DNA from: UBA4615 sp964399635
GTDB taxonomy: Bacteria > Pseudomonadota > Gammaproteobacteria > Burkholderiales > Burkholderiaceae_E
Length of the DNA stretch: 64,000 nt
Direction: 5' to 3'
Assembly (NCBI GenBank): GCA_964399635.1
Contig: CAYNRU010000062.1
Span: forward strand, 31,435 to 95,434
Part shown: in pieces, positions 40,862 through 50,563 of the stretch
Position numbering within the stretch: position 1 is the stretch's first letter
Layout of the letters: every line of letters begins with the position of its first letter
Translations under genes and position numbers: made by a program
Notes under the pieces: generated by a model
Told to the model about the DNA's origin: nothing
The model's input: the letters and a program-made list of their open reading frames with translations, nothing else
The model's database searches: none

Positions 40862-41913
40862 GGCGCGATGCGTGGAGGAGGTGGCGGAGGCGGTCGGGCG
40901 CCGGGCGCGAGGCGCGCGGCGAGGTCGATCGCAGCGAGCAGGCTGCGGTGGTCGGCGATGCCGCGGCCGGCGATGTCGAAGGCGGTGCCGTGGTCGACGC
41001 TGGTGCGCACGAAGGGCAGGCCGACGGTGACGTTGACGCCGGTGTCGATGCCCAGGTACTTGACCGGGATCAGGCCCTGGTCGTGGTACATCGCGACCAC
41101 GACGTCGAACTCCCGGAATCCGCGTGCGCGCATGAACACCGTGTCGGGCGCCCAGGGGCCGGTCGCGTCGATGCCGCGCGCGCGTGCGTCGGCGATGGCC
41201 GGCGCGATCAGCTCGATCTCCTCGCGGCCCATCAGCCCGCCCTCGCCCGCGTGCGGGTTGAGGCCCGCGACCGCGATGCGCGGGCGCGCGATGCCCATGC
41301 GCCGCAGGCCGTCGTCGGCGATGCCGATCGTGTCGCGGACCGCTGCGCGCGTGACCGCGTCGAGCGCCGCGCGCAGCGGCACGTGGATGCTGACGAGGAC
41401 GGTACGCAACTCGTCGTTGACCAGCATCATCCGCACCTCGGTCACGCCGGCCAGCGCCGCGAGGATCTCGGTGTGCCCGGGGTGGGCGATGCCGGCCGCG
41501 TGCAGCGCCTCCTTGTGCAGGGGCGCGGTCACGACCGCCGCGACCCGGCCCGCCATCGCGTCGCGCGCGGCCCGCAGGATCGCGCGGTGCGCGGCGTCGC
41601 CGGCGCGGGCGTCGACGCGGCCCGCGGGCAGGTCGGCGGGCAGCTCGGAGCAGGCGATCACGGCGACGCGCACCGGGCCGGCGGCCGATGCGCCGGCTGC
41701 GACGCCCGGCCCGGGCGCCTCGATGCGCTCGATGCGCACCGGCAGCGCGAGCGCTGCGGCCTCGCGCTCGAGCACGCCGGCGTCGCCGTAGACGAGCAGC
41801 GCCGGCGCGCCCGCAGCGCCGGCGAGCGCGGCGCAGGCCTTCAGCACGATCTCGGGGCCGATGCCGCAGGGGTCGCCCATGGTGAGCGCGATCGGCAGGG
41901 GGACGGTGTCCAT
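40858..41913 (-). CDS. pdxA: 4-hydroxythreonine-4-phosphate dehydrogenase (PdxA)
   Basis: The 351-residue protein has the PdxA hallmarks: LTMGDPCGIGPEIVLKA, VTAPLHKEALHAAG, HTEILA, the metal-binding region GLNPHAGEGGLMGREE, and MYHDQGLIPVKYLGIDTGVNVTVGLPFVRTSVDHGTAFDIAG. PdxA oxidises 4-phosphohydroxy-L-threonine in pyridoxal phosphate synthesis; PdxA2 homologues act in four-carbon sugar-acid catabolism. The Pro-rich C-terminal tail is a peculiarity. It begins a set coupled by 4-bp overlaps with ltaE and a Crp/Fnr gene. Confidence 0.92.
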   Translation of the reverse strand: MDTVPLPIALTMGDPCGIGPEIVLKACAALAGAAGAPALLVYGDAGVLEREAAALALPVRIERIEAPGPGVAAGASAAGPVRVAVIACSELPADLPAGRVDARAGDAAHRAILRAARDAMAGRVAAVVTAPLHKEALHAAGIAHPGHTEILAALAGVTEVRMMLVNDELRTVLVSIHVPLRAALDAVTRAAVRDTIGIADDGLRRMGIARPRIAVAGLNPHAGEGGLMGREEIELIAPAIADARARGIDATGPWAPDTVFMRARGFREFDVVVAMYHDQGLIPVKYLGIDTGVNVTVGLPFVRTSVDHGTAFDIAGRGIADHRSLLAAIDLAARLAPGARPPPPPPPRIAP

Positions 41914-42008
41914 CGGGGCGATTGTAGGCTTGCCGCGCCGCCCGGCGTCGGGCGTGCGCGCGCCGATGGCCGCAGGGCCCGGCGCCGCGCGGGCGGGCGG
42001 GTCGGACG

Positions 42009-42629
42009 CTAGCCCGCCCGCGCCGCGAGCGCGGCACCCGCCGGCGCCGGGACCGGGTCGGGCTCGAGGTCGAGCGCCCATTCCTCGCCCACCAGCGCAT
42101 GGCCGAAGCTCGCATGCGGCTCGGTGCCGATCAGCGTGAAGCCCTCGCTGCGGTAGATCGCGCGCGCCGCGAGCAGCACGTCGTTGGTCCACAGCACCAT
42201 CCTGCGGTAGCCCGCCGCGCGCGCAAAGCGCAGGCTTTCGTGCACCAGCGCGCGGCCCAGCCCCGTGCCGCGCGCCGACGGCTCGACCAGCAGCAGGCGC
42301 AGCTTGGCGACCTCGGCCGACACGCGCACCACGCACACCGAGCCCAGCGGCTCGCCGTCGCGCTCGGCGATCCAGCAGTGCTCGCCGGTCGGGTCGAAGT
42401 GCTCGACGAAGTGCGCGACGATGCCCGCCACCATGCCCTCGAAGCGCTGGTCCCAGCCGTACTCGCTGGCATAAAGCGCCCCGTGGCGCGACACCACCCA
42501 GCCGAGGTCGCCGGGGCGGTGGGCGCGCAGCACGATGGGCGCGCCGCTTGGGCGCGCAGGGGTGCGCTCGCAGCGCAGGATCGCGGCGAGGTCGGGATCC
42601 GACGGGAGCGGGGCGGGGTGCGTGGGCAT
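42009..42629 (-). CDS. GNAT family N-acetyltransferase
   Basis: The 206-residue protein has an N-terminal extension of about 30 residues, then a GNAT domain: IVLRAHRPGDLGWVVSRHGALYASEYGWD, CWIAERDGEPLGSVCVVRV, LRLLLVEPSARGTGLGRALVHESLRFAR (acetyl-CoA motif RxxGxGxxL), and LAARAIYRSEGFTLIGTEPH. The YGWD-type pattern is often seen in the GNAT half of MarR-GNAT fusion proteins. The substrate is unknown. It stands alone on the minus strand downstream of the secreted hypothetical gene. Confidence 0.82.
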   Translation of the reverse strand: MPTHPAPLPSDPDLAAILRCERTPARPSGAPIVLRAHRPGDLGWVVSRHGALYASEYGWDQRFEGMVAGIVAHFVEHFDPTGEHCWIAERDGEPLGSVCVVRVSAEVAKLRLLLVEPSARGTGLGRALVHESLRFARAAGYRRMVLWTNDVLLAARAIYRSEGFTLIGTEPHASFGHALVGEEWALDLEPDPVPAPAGAALAARAG

Positions 42630-42743
42630 GACGGCGCGGGGCGTGACGGGGCCCGTGCCATCGTCGAGCGATCGGCGGGCGGTGTCAACGGGCCCGCCCC
42701 GGGGCGCCGGCGCGCCGGGTCAGCGCGCGGCGACCGCGGCGGG

Positions 42744-43127
42744 TCAGCGCGTGGCGATCGCGCCGGGCGGCGGCACGCCGGCGAGCAGCGCGCGACAGTC
42801 CGACAGGAACGCGCGGTGGTGCTCGTCGGCGCTGCGGGGCGCCGTGAACACGGTGGTCGCCGCGGTCCGCAGCAGCGCCTCGTCCTGCGCGTCGCGGGCG
42901 AACCAGCGCATCGCCGGCGGATAGGCGCGGATCGCGTGCAGGTCGCCTTCAAGGCGCTCGAGGAAGGCCTGGGCCGGGATGCCGTTGTCCCGGGACCGGG
43001 CGGCGTTGCGGATGAAGTCGGCGCCCTCGCCGCACTCCGACTCGGTCACCGTCAGCGCCTCGACGGCCGCGGGCATCGCTGCCATCGCGCCGAACACACC
43101 GATCGCACACAGAACGCGGATTCGCAT
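42744..43127 (-). CDS. secreted hypothetical protein
   Basis: The 127-residue product has a signal peptide (IGVFGAMAAMPAAVEA, cleavage near VEALT). The mature region contains ECGEGADFIRNAARSRDNGIPAQAFLERLEGDLHAIRAYPPAMRWFARDAQDEALLRTA and a second Cys near the C-terminus (LSDCRALLAG), so one disulfide is possible. The pattern resembles small periplasmic proteins of unknown function found in betaproteobacteria; I do not recognise a named family. It is not clearly in an operon. Confidence 0.6.
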   Translation of the reverse strand: MRIRVLCAIGVFGAMAAMPAAVEALTVTESECGEGADFIRNAARSRDNGIPAQAFLERLEGDLHAIRAYPPAMRWFARDAQDEALLRTAATTVFTAPRSADEHHRAFLSDCRALLAGVPPPGAIATR

Positions 43128-43451
43128 CGTCGCTGCTCCCGGGCCGGAACGCCGACCGGATGGATCGACCCTACACCGCCCGGCCGGCCGCGGCCGTCGG
43201 AACAGCAGGCCTTCGGCCTGGCTGTTCGCCGCGCCCGCGGGTCGGCGCGGGGCGTGCGCGGCTTCGTGTACCGTGGCGCCTCATTGCGCCGCGCCCTGCG
43301 GTACCCCTTCCCCTGCCCCGATGCCCGGCTCCGCCCTGCATGGCTTCAACGCGCTCCAGTGGGGCCTCATGCGGGCCATCGTGGCCGGCGACGTGACTTA
43401 GGACGGTCGCCGCGCGCGCAGCGCCAGCCCCACCGCCAGGCCGCCGCGTGC
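43128..43451. other. 324-bp region without a clear gene, containing a strong hairpin
   Basis: No coding region is convincing here. A strong hairpin at 43200-43227 pairs GAACAGC with GCTGTTC and AGGCC with GGCCT around a TTC loop, with one bulged G. It lies 225 bp downstream of the TauE/SafE stop. The last 80 bp can be read in frame as a short peptide ending in GFNALQWGLMRAIVAGDVT (about 43321-43401, plus strand), which may be a gene remnant or chance. Confidence 0.4.
43200..43227. terminator. strong bulged hairpin downstream of TauE/SafE gene
   Basis: The 12-bp stem (7 + 5 bp with one bulged G) and 3-nt loop form an unusually stable structure. There is no T-tract on either strand. Its position after the minus-strand amidohydrolase-TauE pair fits a transcript end, but distance is long. 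Confidence 0.4.
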
Positions 43452-44249
43452 TCAGCGCAGCAGCAGCAGCAGCGCCACCACCGTCAGGAACCCGAGCAGC
43501 AGGCGCCTGAACAGCTGCTCGCTCACGCGGCTGCGCAGCCGCTTGCCGAGCGCCATGCCGCCGAACATCGGCGCGAGCGCCAGCGTCGAGAGCACCACCT
43601 CGGGCAGGCCCATGACCTGGAGTGCCGCCATCGACGCGTACATCGGCACCGCGCCCGCGAGGTACATCACGCTGATCGAGCCGATGAACTGCTCGCGGGG
43701 GAGCCGCAGCGCGACCAGGTAGGTGATCAGGAACGGACCCATCATCGAGGAGACCCCGCCCATCGCACCCGACAGCGTGCCCACGACGGCGCTCCAGCGG
43801 CGCTCGGCGTGCGGGCTCACGTCGAGTTGCGGGTGCCAGGCCATCATCGCCACCGCCAGCAGCAGCACGGCGGCCAGCATCGCGTTGAGCGTCGCCACCG
43901 GCAGCCCGAGCGTGATTCGCACCGTCAGCGCGGTCACGACCACCAGCGGCAGCAGCAGCATCCAGAACCTGCGCAACGCAAAGCCCGCCTGACGGCCCTC
44001 GACCGCCTGCCACACGTTGGACAGCAGGATCGGGATGCCCATCAGCGCGATCGCCTTGGGGCTGGGGATGAGCAGCGCGAGCAGCGGCACGACCACCAGC
44101 GGCAGTCCGACGCCCAGCAGGCCCTTGACCAGGCCGCCGAGCACGAAAGCGCCCGCCACGGCCGCGAGCAGCAGCGCGCTGACCGGCTGGGCCAGTGCGC
44201 TCGAGAGCTCGCCCAGCAGGACGGCGGGCAGGATCCCGGCGAGCGTCAA
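43452..44249 (-). CDS. sulfite exporter TauE/SafE family permease
   Basis: The 265-residue protein has about eight hydrophobic helices with the family blocks GAFVLGGLVKGLLGVGLPLVVVPLLALL (residues about 33-60), LMGIPILLSNVWQ, and GTLSGAMGGVSSMMGPFLITYLVALRL in the second half. TauE/SafE proteins export sulfite, sulfonates or other small anions. The TTG start overlaps the stop of the upstream amidohydrolase gene (TTGA), which suggests coupling; no better start is present. The pair may handle an N- or S-containing organic compound together. Confidence 0.8.
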   Translation of the reverse strand: MTLAGILPAVLLGELSSALAQPVSALLLAAVAGAFVLGGLVKGLLGVGLPLVVVPLLALLIPSPKAIALMGIPILLSNVWQAVEGRQAGFALRRFWMLLLPLVVVTALTVRITLGLPVATLNAMLAAVLLLAVAMMAWHPQLDVSPHAERRWSAVVGTLSGAMGGVSSMMGPFLITYLVALRLPREQFIGSISVMYLAGAVPMYASMAALQVMGLPEVVLSTLALAPMFGGMALGKRLRSRVSEQLFRRLLLGFLTVVALLLLLR

Positions 44250-45508
44250 TTGGCGCCGGCCGCGCGCTCCGCCCGGGCCAGCACCGCGTGTAGCAGCACG
44301 TTGGCGCCCGCGTGCAGGTGGGCCGGGTCGGCGTTCTCGATCTCGTTGTGGCTGATGCCGCGCTCGCAGGGCACGAAGACCATCGCGGTGGGGCAGGTGC
44401 GCGCGACGTAGACCGCGTCATGGCCCGCGCCGCTCGCCAGGCGCTGGCGCGAGTAGCCGAAGCCGGCGGCGATCGACTCGATGCCGTCGACCAGCGTGGT
44501 ATCGAAGGCGCAGGGCGGGAAGTGCACGGTCTGGGTCAGCGAGATCTGCACGCCGTCCTCGCGGGCGATGCGGGCGGCCGCCTCCTGCACCGCGGCGGCC
44601 ATCGCGTCGAGTGTGCCGGCGGTGGCGCTGCGCAGGTCGATGCTCATCTCGACCCGACCGGGAATCACGTTGCGCGAGTTGGGCGACACCACCAGCCGCC
44701 CGACGGTGCCGCGTGCGTAGTCGGGATGCGCGAGGGCGATCTCGCGCACGGCGACGGTGAGGCGCGAGGCCGACAGCAGCGCGTCGCGGCGCAGCTCGAG
44801 CGGCGTCGGCCCGGCGTGCGCGTCCTGGCCCTCGATGACGACGTCGAACCAGCGCTGGCCGAGCGCCGACTGGACGACGCCGATGACCTTGCCGGCGTTC
44901 TCCAGGACCGGGCCCTGCTCGATGTGCGCCTCGAAGTAGGCGTCGAAGGCGGGGGCCGCGTCGGTGCCGGCGGCGCCGACCGCGGCGAGCGCCTCGCCGA
45001 CGGTGACGCCGTCCTCGTCGCGCTGCGCGTGGCAGTGCTCGGCCGTGAAGGCGCCGGCGTAGACGCCCGAGCCCATCATCACCGGCTGGAAGCGGGTGCC
45101 CTCCTCATTGGTCCAGACCACGACCGCCACCGGCCGACGCGTGGCGATGCCGGCGTCGTTCAGCGCGCGGACCACCTCGAGGCCGGCGAGCACGCCGTAC
45201 TGCCCGTCGAACCGGCCGCCGCTCGGTTGCGTGTCGAGGTGGCTGCCCATCGCGACCGGGCGGGCGTCCGGGTCGGTGCCGGGGCGGATCGCGTAGAGGT
45301 TGCCGATCGCGTCGCACAGCAGCGTGCAGCCGGCCTCGCGCAGCCAGCCGGCCACGCGCTCGCGGCCCTCGGCGTCGAGCGGGGTCAGCGCGAGGCGCCG
45401 GATGCCGCCGCGCGGGGTCGCGCCGATCGTGGCGAGCGACATGAGGGTGGACCACAGCCGGTCGGCCGACGTGGACAGCGCGCTCGAGGCGGGCAGGGGT
45501 GCGTTCAT
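44246..45508 (-). CDS. M20 family Zn-dependent amidohydrolase (N-carbamoyl-L-amino acid hydrolase / allantoate amidohydrolase type)
   Basis: The 420-residue enzyme has the hydantoinase/carbamoylase pattern: GSHLDTQPSGGRFDGQYGVLAG with zinc ligands His90 and Asp101, NEEGTRFQPVMMGSG with Glu135/Glu136, EAHIEQGP with His195, then the dimerisation domain and GAGHDAVYVA near the C-terminus with His in the final SHNEIE motif. It hydrolyses N-carbamoyl amino acids or allantoate to release ammonia and CO2. No other purine- or hydantoin-catabolic genes are in sight. ATG at 45508 gives the normal length. Confidence 0.88.
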   Translation of the reverse strand: MNAPLPASSALSTSADRLWSTLMSLATIGATPRGGIRRLALTPLDAEGRERVAGWLREAGCTLLCDAIGNLYAIRPGTDPDARPVAMGSHLDTQPSGGRFDGQYGVLAGLEVVRALNDAGIATRRPVAVVVWTNEEGTRFQPVMMGSGVYAGAFTAEHCHAQRDEDGVTVGEALAAVGAAGTDAAPAFDAYFEAHIEQGPVLENAGKVIGVVQSALGQRWFDVVIEGQDAHAGPTPLELRRDALLSASRLTVAVREIALAHPDYARGTVGRLVVSPNSRNVIPGRVEMSIDLRSATAGTLDAMAAAVQEAAARIAREDGVQISLTQTVHFPPCAFDTTLVDGIESIAAGFGYSRQRLASGAGHDAVYVARTCPTAMVFVPCERGISHNEIENADPAHLHAGANVLLHAVLARAERAAGAN

Positions 45509-45701
45509 GGGGGACTCCGGAGGGGACCGGCGTCGGCGCGCCGGTGTCGAGCACCTTGCGCGAGGCGGCCCGATCCGTCAAATCGGGAAGGGCCGGCAGG
45601 GGCGCGATCCGCCTCGGCGTCGGCTGCCCGGGTCGGTTGGCGTATCGTCATCAACGGTTCGCCGTGGGTGGTCATGCTGGCGCACGGGTGCTGCGGCCGG
45701 G

Positions 45702-45750
45702 CGAGGCTGCGCGGCGCGGCGAGGCTGCGCGGCACGGCGAGGCCGGCACC
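45702..45750. repeat. 18-bp direct tandem repeat in 5'-nucleotidase leader
   Basis: GCGAGGCTGCGCGGCGCG occurs at 45702-45719, a one-base variant (ending GCGGCACG) at 45720-45737, and a partial copy (GCGAGGCCGG) from 45738. It lies about 60-100 bp upstream of the 5'-nucleotidase start in the 295-bp gap after the amidohydrolase gene. Copy number could vary by slippage. Confidence 0.6.
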
Positions 45751-45803
45751 GGCGGCGGGATCCCCGGAGCGGGCCGGGAGACGGGGCGATGCGAGGAGCG
45801 GTG

Positions 45804-47672
45804 ATGGTGGAAGCGGGCGGGGCGCGGGGGATGGCGGCGAGGGCCGCGGGGGTTGCGAGGGATGCCGCGCGCCGCCGGAGGGCGACGCGCGCCCGCGCCG
45901 CCGCGACGGCCGCGGCGGCGGCGCTGGCCCTGCTGGCCGGCTGCGCCGCGCCGGGTCCGGCCACGCCCGGTGCGACGGCGCCAGCCGGCACCGACCCGAT
46001 CCGCCTGCGCGTGATCGCCTTCAACGACTTCCACGGCCAGCTCGAGCCGGGCGGCCTCACGCTGCGCCTGCGCGACCCCGCCGATCCGGCGTCCACGCTG
46101 CAGGTCGGCGCGGGCGGCGCGGCGCAGCTCGCCACCCTGGTGCGGCGGCTGCGCGCCGAGGCGGCGCACTCGGTGGTCGTCTCGGGCGGCGACCTGGTCG
46201 GCGCCTCGCCGATCGCCTCCTCGCTGTTCAGGGATGAGCCGACGGTCGAGGCGATGAACGCCATCGGCCTGGACCTCGGCGTGGTCGGCAACCACGAGTT
46301 TGACCGCGGCGTCGCCGAGCTGCTGCGCCTGCGCGATGGCGGCTGCGACGCGGGCCCGACCGCCCTGCCGGGCGAGGCCTGTGCGGGGCCGTCCGGGCGG
46401 CATGCCGGCGCGCGCTTCACGCTGATCGCCGCCAACGTGACCGACGCCGCCGGGCGCGCGCTGCTGCCCGCCGCGGTCGTGCGCGAGGTGGGCGGGCGCC
46501 GCGTGGCGTTCGTGGGCGCGGTGCTGCGTGGCACGCCCGCCATCGTCGCGCCCGCCGGCATCGCCGGGCTGCGCTTCGGGGACGAGGCGGCGGCCATCAA
46601 CGCGCAGGTCGCCGCGCTCAAGGCGGCGCAGGGCATCGAGGCCTTCGTCGCGGTGATCCACGAGGGCGGCGCGATCGACGGCGACTGGAACGATCCGGCC
46701 TGCCCGGGCGCGCGCGGCGAGATCTTCGCGATCGCCGACCGGCTGCGCCCTGAGGTCGACCTCATCCTGTCGGGACACAGCCACCAGGGCTACAACTGCG
46801 TGCGCGACGCCCCGGGCAACCCCGGCCTGCGGATCGTGCAGGCCACCGCGAACGGACGCGGCGTGTCGGTCGTGGACCTGGCGATCGACCCGGTGAGCGG
46901 CGACGTCGACCGGGCGCGCTCGGGCGCGCGCAACCTGCCGGTGGCCAACGGCCTGGCGGGCGACCGGGCGGCGGACGCGGCCTATCCGCCGCTGCCGCCC
47001 GATCCGATCGTGCAGGCGCTGGTCGAGCGCTACGTCGAGCGTGCGCGGCCGCTCGCCGACCGCCCGGTCGGGCGCCTGGCCGGCGGCGCTGAGCGCAGCC
47101 CGTCGGCGGGCGGCGACCATCCGCTCGGCCGCCTGATCGCCGATGCGCAGTTGGCCGCGACGCGCGCACCCGCGGACGGCCTCGCGGCGCTTGCGCTGAT
47201 GAACCCCGGCGGCATGCGGGCCGACCTGCGCTGCGACGCCGCCGCCGCGCCATGCCAGGTGACCTGGGGCCAGGCCTTCGCGGTGCAGCCCTTCGGCAAC
47301 AGCCTGGTCGTGATGACCCTGACCGGCGCGCAGCTGCTGGCGGCGCTCGAGCAGCAGTTCTCGGGGATCAATGCGCAGCGCCCGCGCGTGCTGCAGCCCT
47401 CGGCGGGGCTGAGCTACCGGTGGCGGGCCTCGGCCCCCGCCGGGGCGAAGGTCACCGACGCGCGGCTCCACGGCGAGCCGATCGTGCCGGACGCCCGCTA
47501 TCGGGTGACGGTGAACAGCTTCCTCGCCGACGGCGGGGATGGCTTCGAGGCGCTGCGTGAGGGCACCCAGCGCCTGGGCGGCCCGCAGGACCTGGATGCG
47601 CTGGTGCGCTACCTGGGCGCGGCGGGCACGGTGGTGCCGCCGCGCGAGGCCCGGGTGCTGCGCGCGGACTGA
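45804..47672 (+). CDS. lipoprotein bifunctional 5'-nucleotidase / UDP-sugar hydrolase family
   Basis: The 622-residue protein has an Arg/Ala-rich leader and a lipobox (LLAGC, near residue 52), so it is probably lipid-anchored. The metallophosphatase domain has FNDFHGQLEPG, SGGDLVGASP, VGNHEFDRG and LSGHSHQGYNC. The C-terminal nucleotide-binding domain has GDHPLGRLIADAQLAA, NPGGMRADL and FGNSLVVMTLTGAQLLAALEQQF. It releases phosphate and nucleosides from nucleotides in the periplasm. ATG at 45804 has GAGGAG 6 nt upstream. The 3' end overlaps the convergent iclR-type gene by 64 bp. Confidence 0.88.
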   Translation: MVEAGGARGMAARAAGVARDAARRRRATRARAAATAAAAALALLAGCAAPGPATPGATAPAGTDPIRLRVIAFNDFHGQLEPGGLTLRLRDPADPASTLQVGAGGAAQLATLVRRLRAEAAHSVVVSGGDLVGASPIASSLFRDEPTVEAMNAIGLDLGVVGNHEFDRGVAELLRLRDGGCDAGPTALPGEACAGPSGRHAGARFTLIAANVTDAAGRALLPAAVVREVGGRRVAFVGAVLRGTPAIVAPAGIAGLRFGDEAAAINAQVAALKAAQGIEAFVAVIHEGGAIDGDWNDPACPGARGEIFAIADRLRPEVDLILSGHSHQGYNCVRDAPGNPGLRIVQATANGRGVSVVDLAIDPVSGDVDRARSGARNLPVANGLAGDRAADAAYPPLPPDPIVQALVERYVERARPLADRPVGRLAGGAERSPSAGGDHPLGRLIADAQLAATRAPADGLAALALMNPGGMRADLRCDAAAAPCQVTWGQAFAVQPFGNSLVVMTLTGAQLLAALEQQFSGINAQRPRVLQPSAGLSYRWRASAPAGAKVTDARLHGEPIVPDARYRVTVNSFLADGGDGFEALREGTQRLGGPQDLDALVRYLGAAGTVVPPREARVLRAD

Positions 47673-48574
47673 GTCGGGGCGTCGCGCGCCGGCGCGGCGC
47701 CCCCGCCCGTGGCGGGCGCGCCCAGCTCGGCCGACATGCCGGCGGCCAGCCGCCGGATCGAGTCCACCAGCTCGGTGCGCCGGCGGGGCGTGAGCCCGGC
47801 CTTGATGACGCTGACCGCGACGGCCGCCTGCGCGCCGGGTCCGCGGGCGCCGAACACCGCCGCGCCGAAGCACTGCATGCCCTCGGCCGTCTCTTCGTCG
47901 TCCACCGCCCAGCGCTGGCGGCGGACCTGCTCGAGCTGGCGCAGCAGCGCGGGCATGGTCGCCACGCCGTGGCGGGTCAGGCGGCGCAGGCCGGCGGGCG
48001 CGAGCCGCTCGCGCACCGCGTCGTCGCCCAGGCTCGCGAGCATCGCCTTGCCCGACGACGTGGCCGCCGCCGGAAAGCGCCCGCCGACCCGGAAGTTGAC
48101 CGCCAGCGCGCGGCTGCCCTGGCGGCAGGCGAGGTAGACGACGTCGGCGCCCTCGAGCGTGGCGAGCATGACCGTCTCGGTGCCGAGCGCGGGGATGCGG
48201 TCGACCTGCGCGTCGAAGGCGCGCAGCACGTCCGATTGCGCGCCGTAGGCGTCGGCCCACTGCAGCGGCTTGGGGCCGAGCGAGAACTCGGCGTCGTCGT
48301 TGCGCCGGGCCAGGTCGAGCGCGACCAGGGTGGCGAGCAGGCCGTGCACGCTGCTGCGCGGCAGGCCGAGCGTGCGCGCCAGATCGGCGAGCGACAGCGG
48401 CTGGCGGGACGCCGCGAGCGCATCGAGCAGCAGTGCGGCGCGCTCGACGGCAGGCACCAGGCGGGGCCGCTGCGCGGCGGGCGCGGCGGCCGGGCCCGCC
48501 GCAGCCGCCGGCCTGCCGCGTGCCGGGGGCTCGGGGCGGGAAACGGCTGCGCGGCGGAGGGGGGCGGTTGACAT
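47609..48574 (-). CDS. IclR family transcriptional regulator
   Basis: The 321-residue protein has an Ala/Pro-rich N-terminus of about 38 residues, then the IclR winged helix (about 40-100: AVERAALLLDALAASRQPLSLADLARTLGLPRSSVHGLLATLVALDLARRNDDAEFSLGPKPLQWADAYG). The effector domain follows with HVGGR-like VNFRVGGRFPAAATSSGKAMLAS and the C-terminal GAAVFGARGPGAQAAVAVSV. Effectors are small acids. It is divergent from mmsA and faces an intergenic region with three GTTGAAC-type half-sites. A Pro/Ala tail of about 40 residues overlaps the 5'-nucleotidase gene. Confidence 0.88.
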   Translation of the reverse strand: MSTAPLRRAAVSRPEPPARGRPAAAAGPAAAPAAQRPRLVPAVERAALLLDALAASRQPLSLADLARTLGLPRSSVHGLLATLVALDLARRNDDAEFSLGPKPLQWADAYGAQSDVLRAFDAQVDRIPALGTETVMLATLEGADVVYLACRQGSRALAVNFRVGGRFPAAATSSGKAMLASLGDDAVRERLAPAGLRRLTRHGVATMPALLRQLEQVRRQRWAVDDEETAEGMQCFGAAVFGARGPGAQAAVAVSVIKAGLTPRRRTELVDSIRRLAAGMSAELGAPATGGGAAPARDAPTQSARSTRASRGGTTVPAAPR

Positions 48575-48606
48575 GGGCGAGGTCGCTGGGGACAATCATC
48601 GCAGAT

Positions 48607-48633
48607 GTTGAACGGTCATTCAACTGGTTGAAC
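48607..48633. promoter_or_regulatory. GTTGAA triple half-site, probable IclR operator
   Basis: GTTGAA at 48607-48612 and TTCAAC at 48619-48624 form a perfect inverted repeat with a 6-bp spacer. GTTGAAC at 48627-48633 adds a third half-site that makes a second dyad (TTCAAC-TG-GTTGAA) with the middle one. All lie within the 72-bp gap between iclR (start 48574) and mmsA (start 48647), the expected position for autoregulation and control of the divergent operon. Confidence 0.6.
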
Positions 48634-48646
48634 ACGAGAGGGCGCC

Positions 48647-50190
<1,544 letters not shown>

Positions 50191-50194
<4 letters not shown>

Positions 50195-50529
50195 CGCCCT
50201 CGCCCGCGCTGGCCTGGGCGCTGCTGGTGGTGGCCGGGCTGCTCGAGATCGTGTGGGCGCTGGGCTTGAAGTACAGCGACGGCTTCTCGCGGCTCTGGCC
50301 GTCGGTGGTCGTCGTGGTCGGCGCGGCGGCCAGCTTCTGGCTGCTGTCGTTGGCGATGCGCGTGCTGCCGGCCGGCACCGCCTATGCGGTATGGGTGGGT
50401 ATCGGCGCGGCCGGCACCGCGCTGCTCGGCATGGTGCTGCTCGGCGAGGCGGCCACCGCCGGCCGGCTGGCCTGCATCGTGCTGATCGTCGCGGGCGTGC
50501 TGGGGCTGAAGTTCCTGTCGGGCGGCTGA
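50191..50529 (+). CDS. gdx: SMR family transporter of the Gdx (SugE) type
   Basis: The 112-residue protein has four membrane helices. Glu19 in the first helix (LLVVAGLLEIVWALGLKYSDGFSRLWPS) and the signature GLKYSDGFSRLWPS (25-38) match Gdx/SugE guanidinium/H+ exporters rather than EmrE-type multidrug pumps. TAYAVWVGIGAAGTALLG follows as in Gdx. Its ATG overlaps the mmsA stop (ATGA), so it is translationally coupled to the dehydrogenase. No guanidine riboswitch was recognised upstream, and no carboxylase or amidinohydrolase partners are present, so the substrate is an open question. Confidence 0.85.
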
Positions 50530-50563
50530 GCCCCGCCGGCCCGCAACCAAGGAGAGAGTCGGG

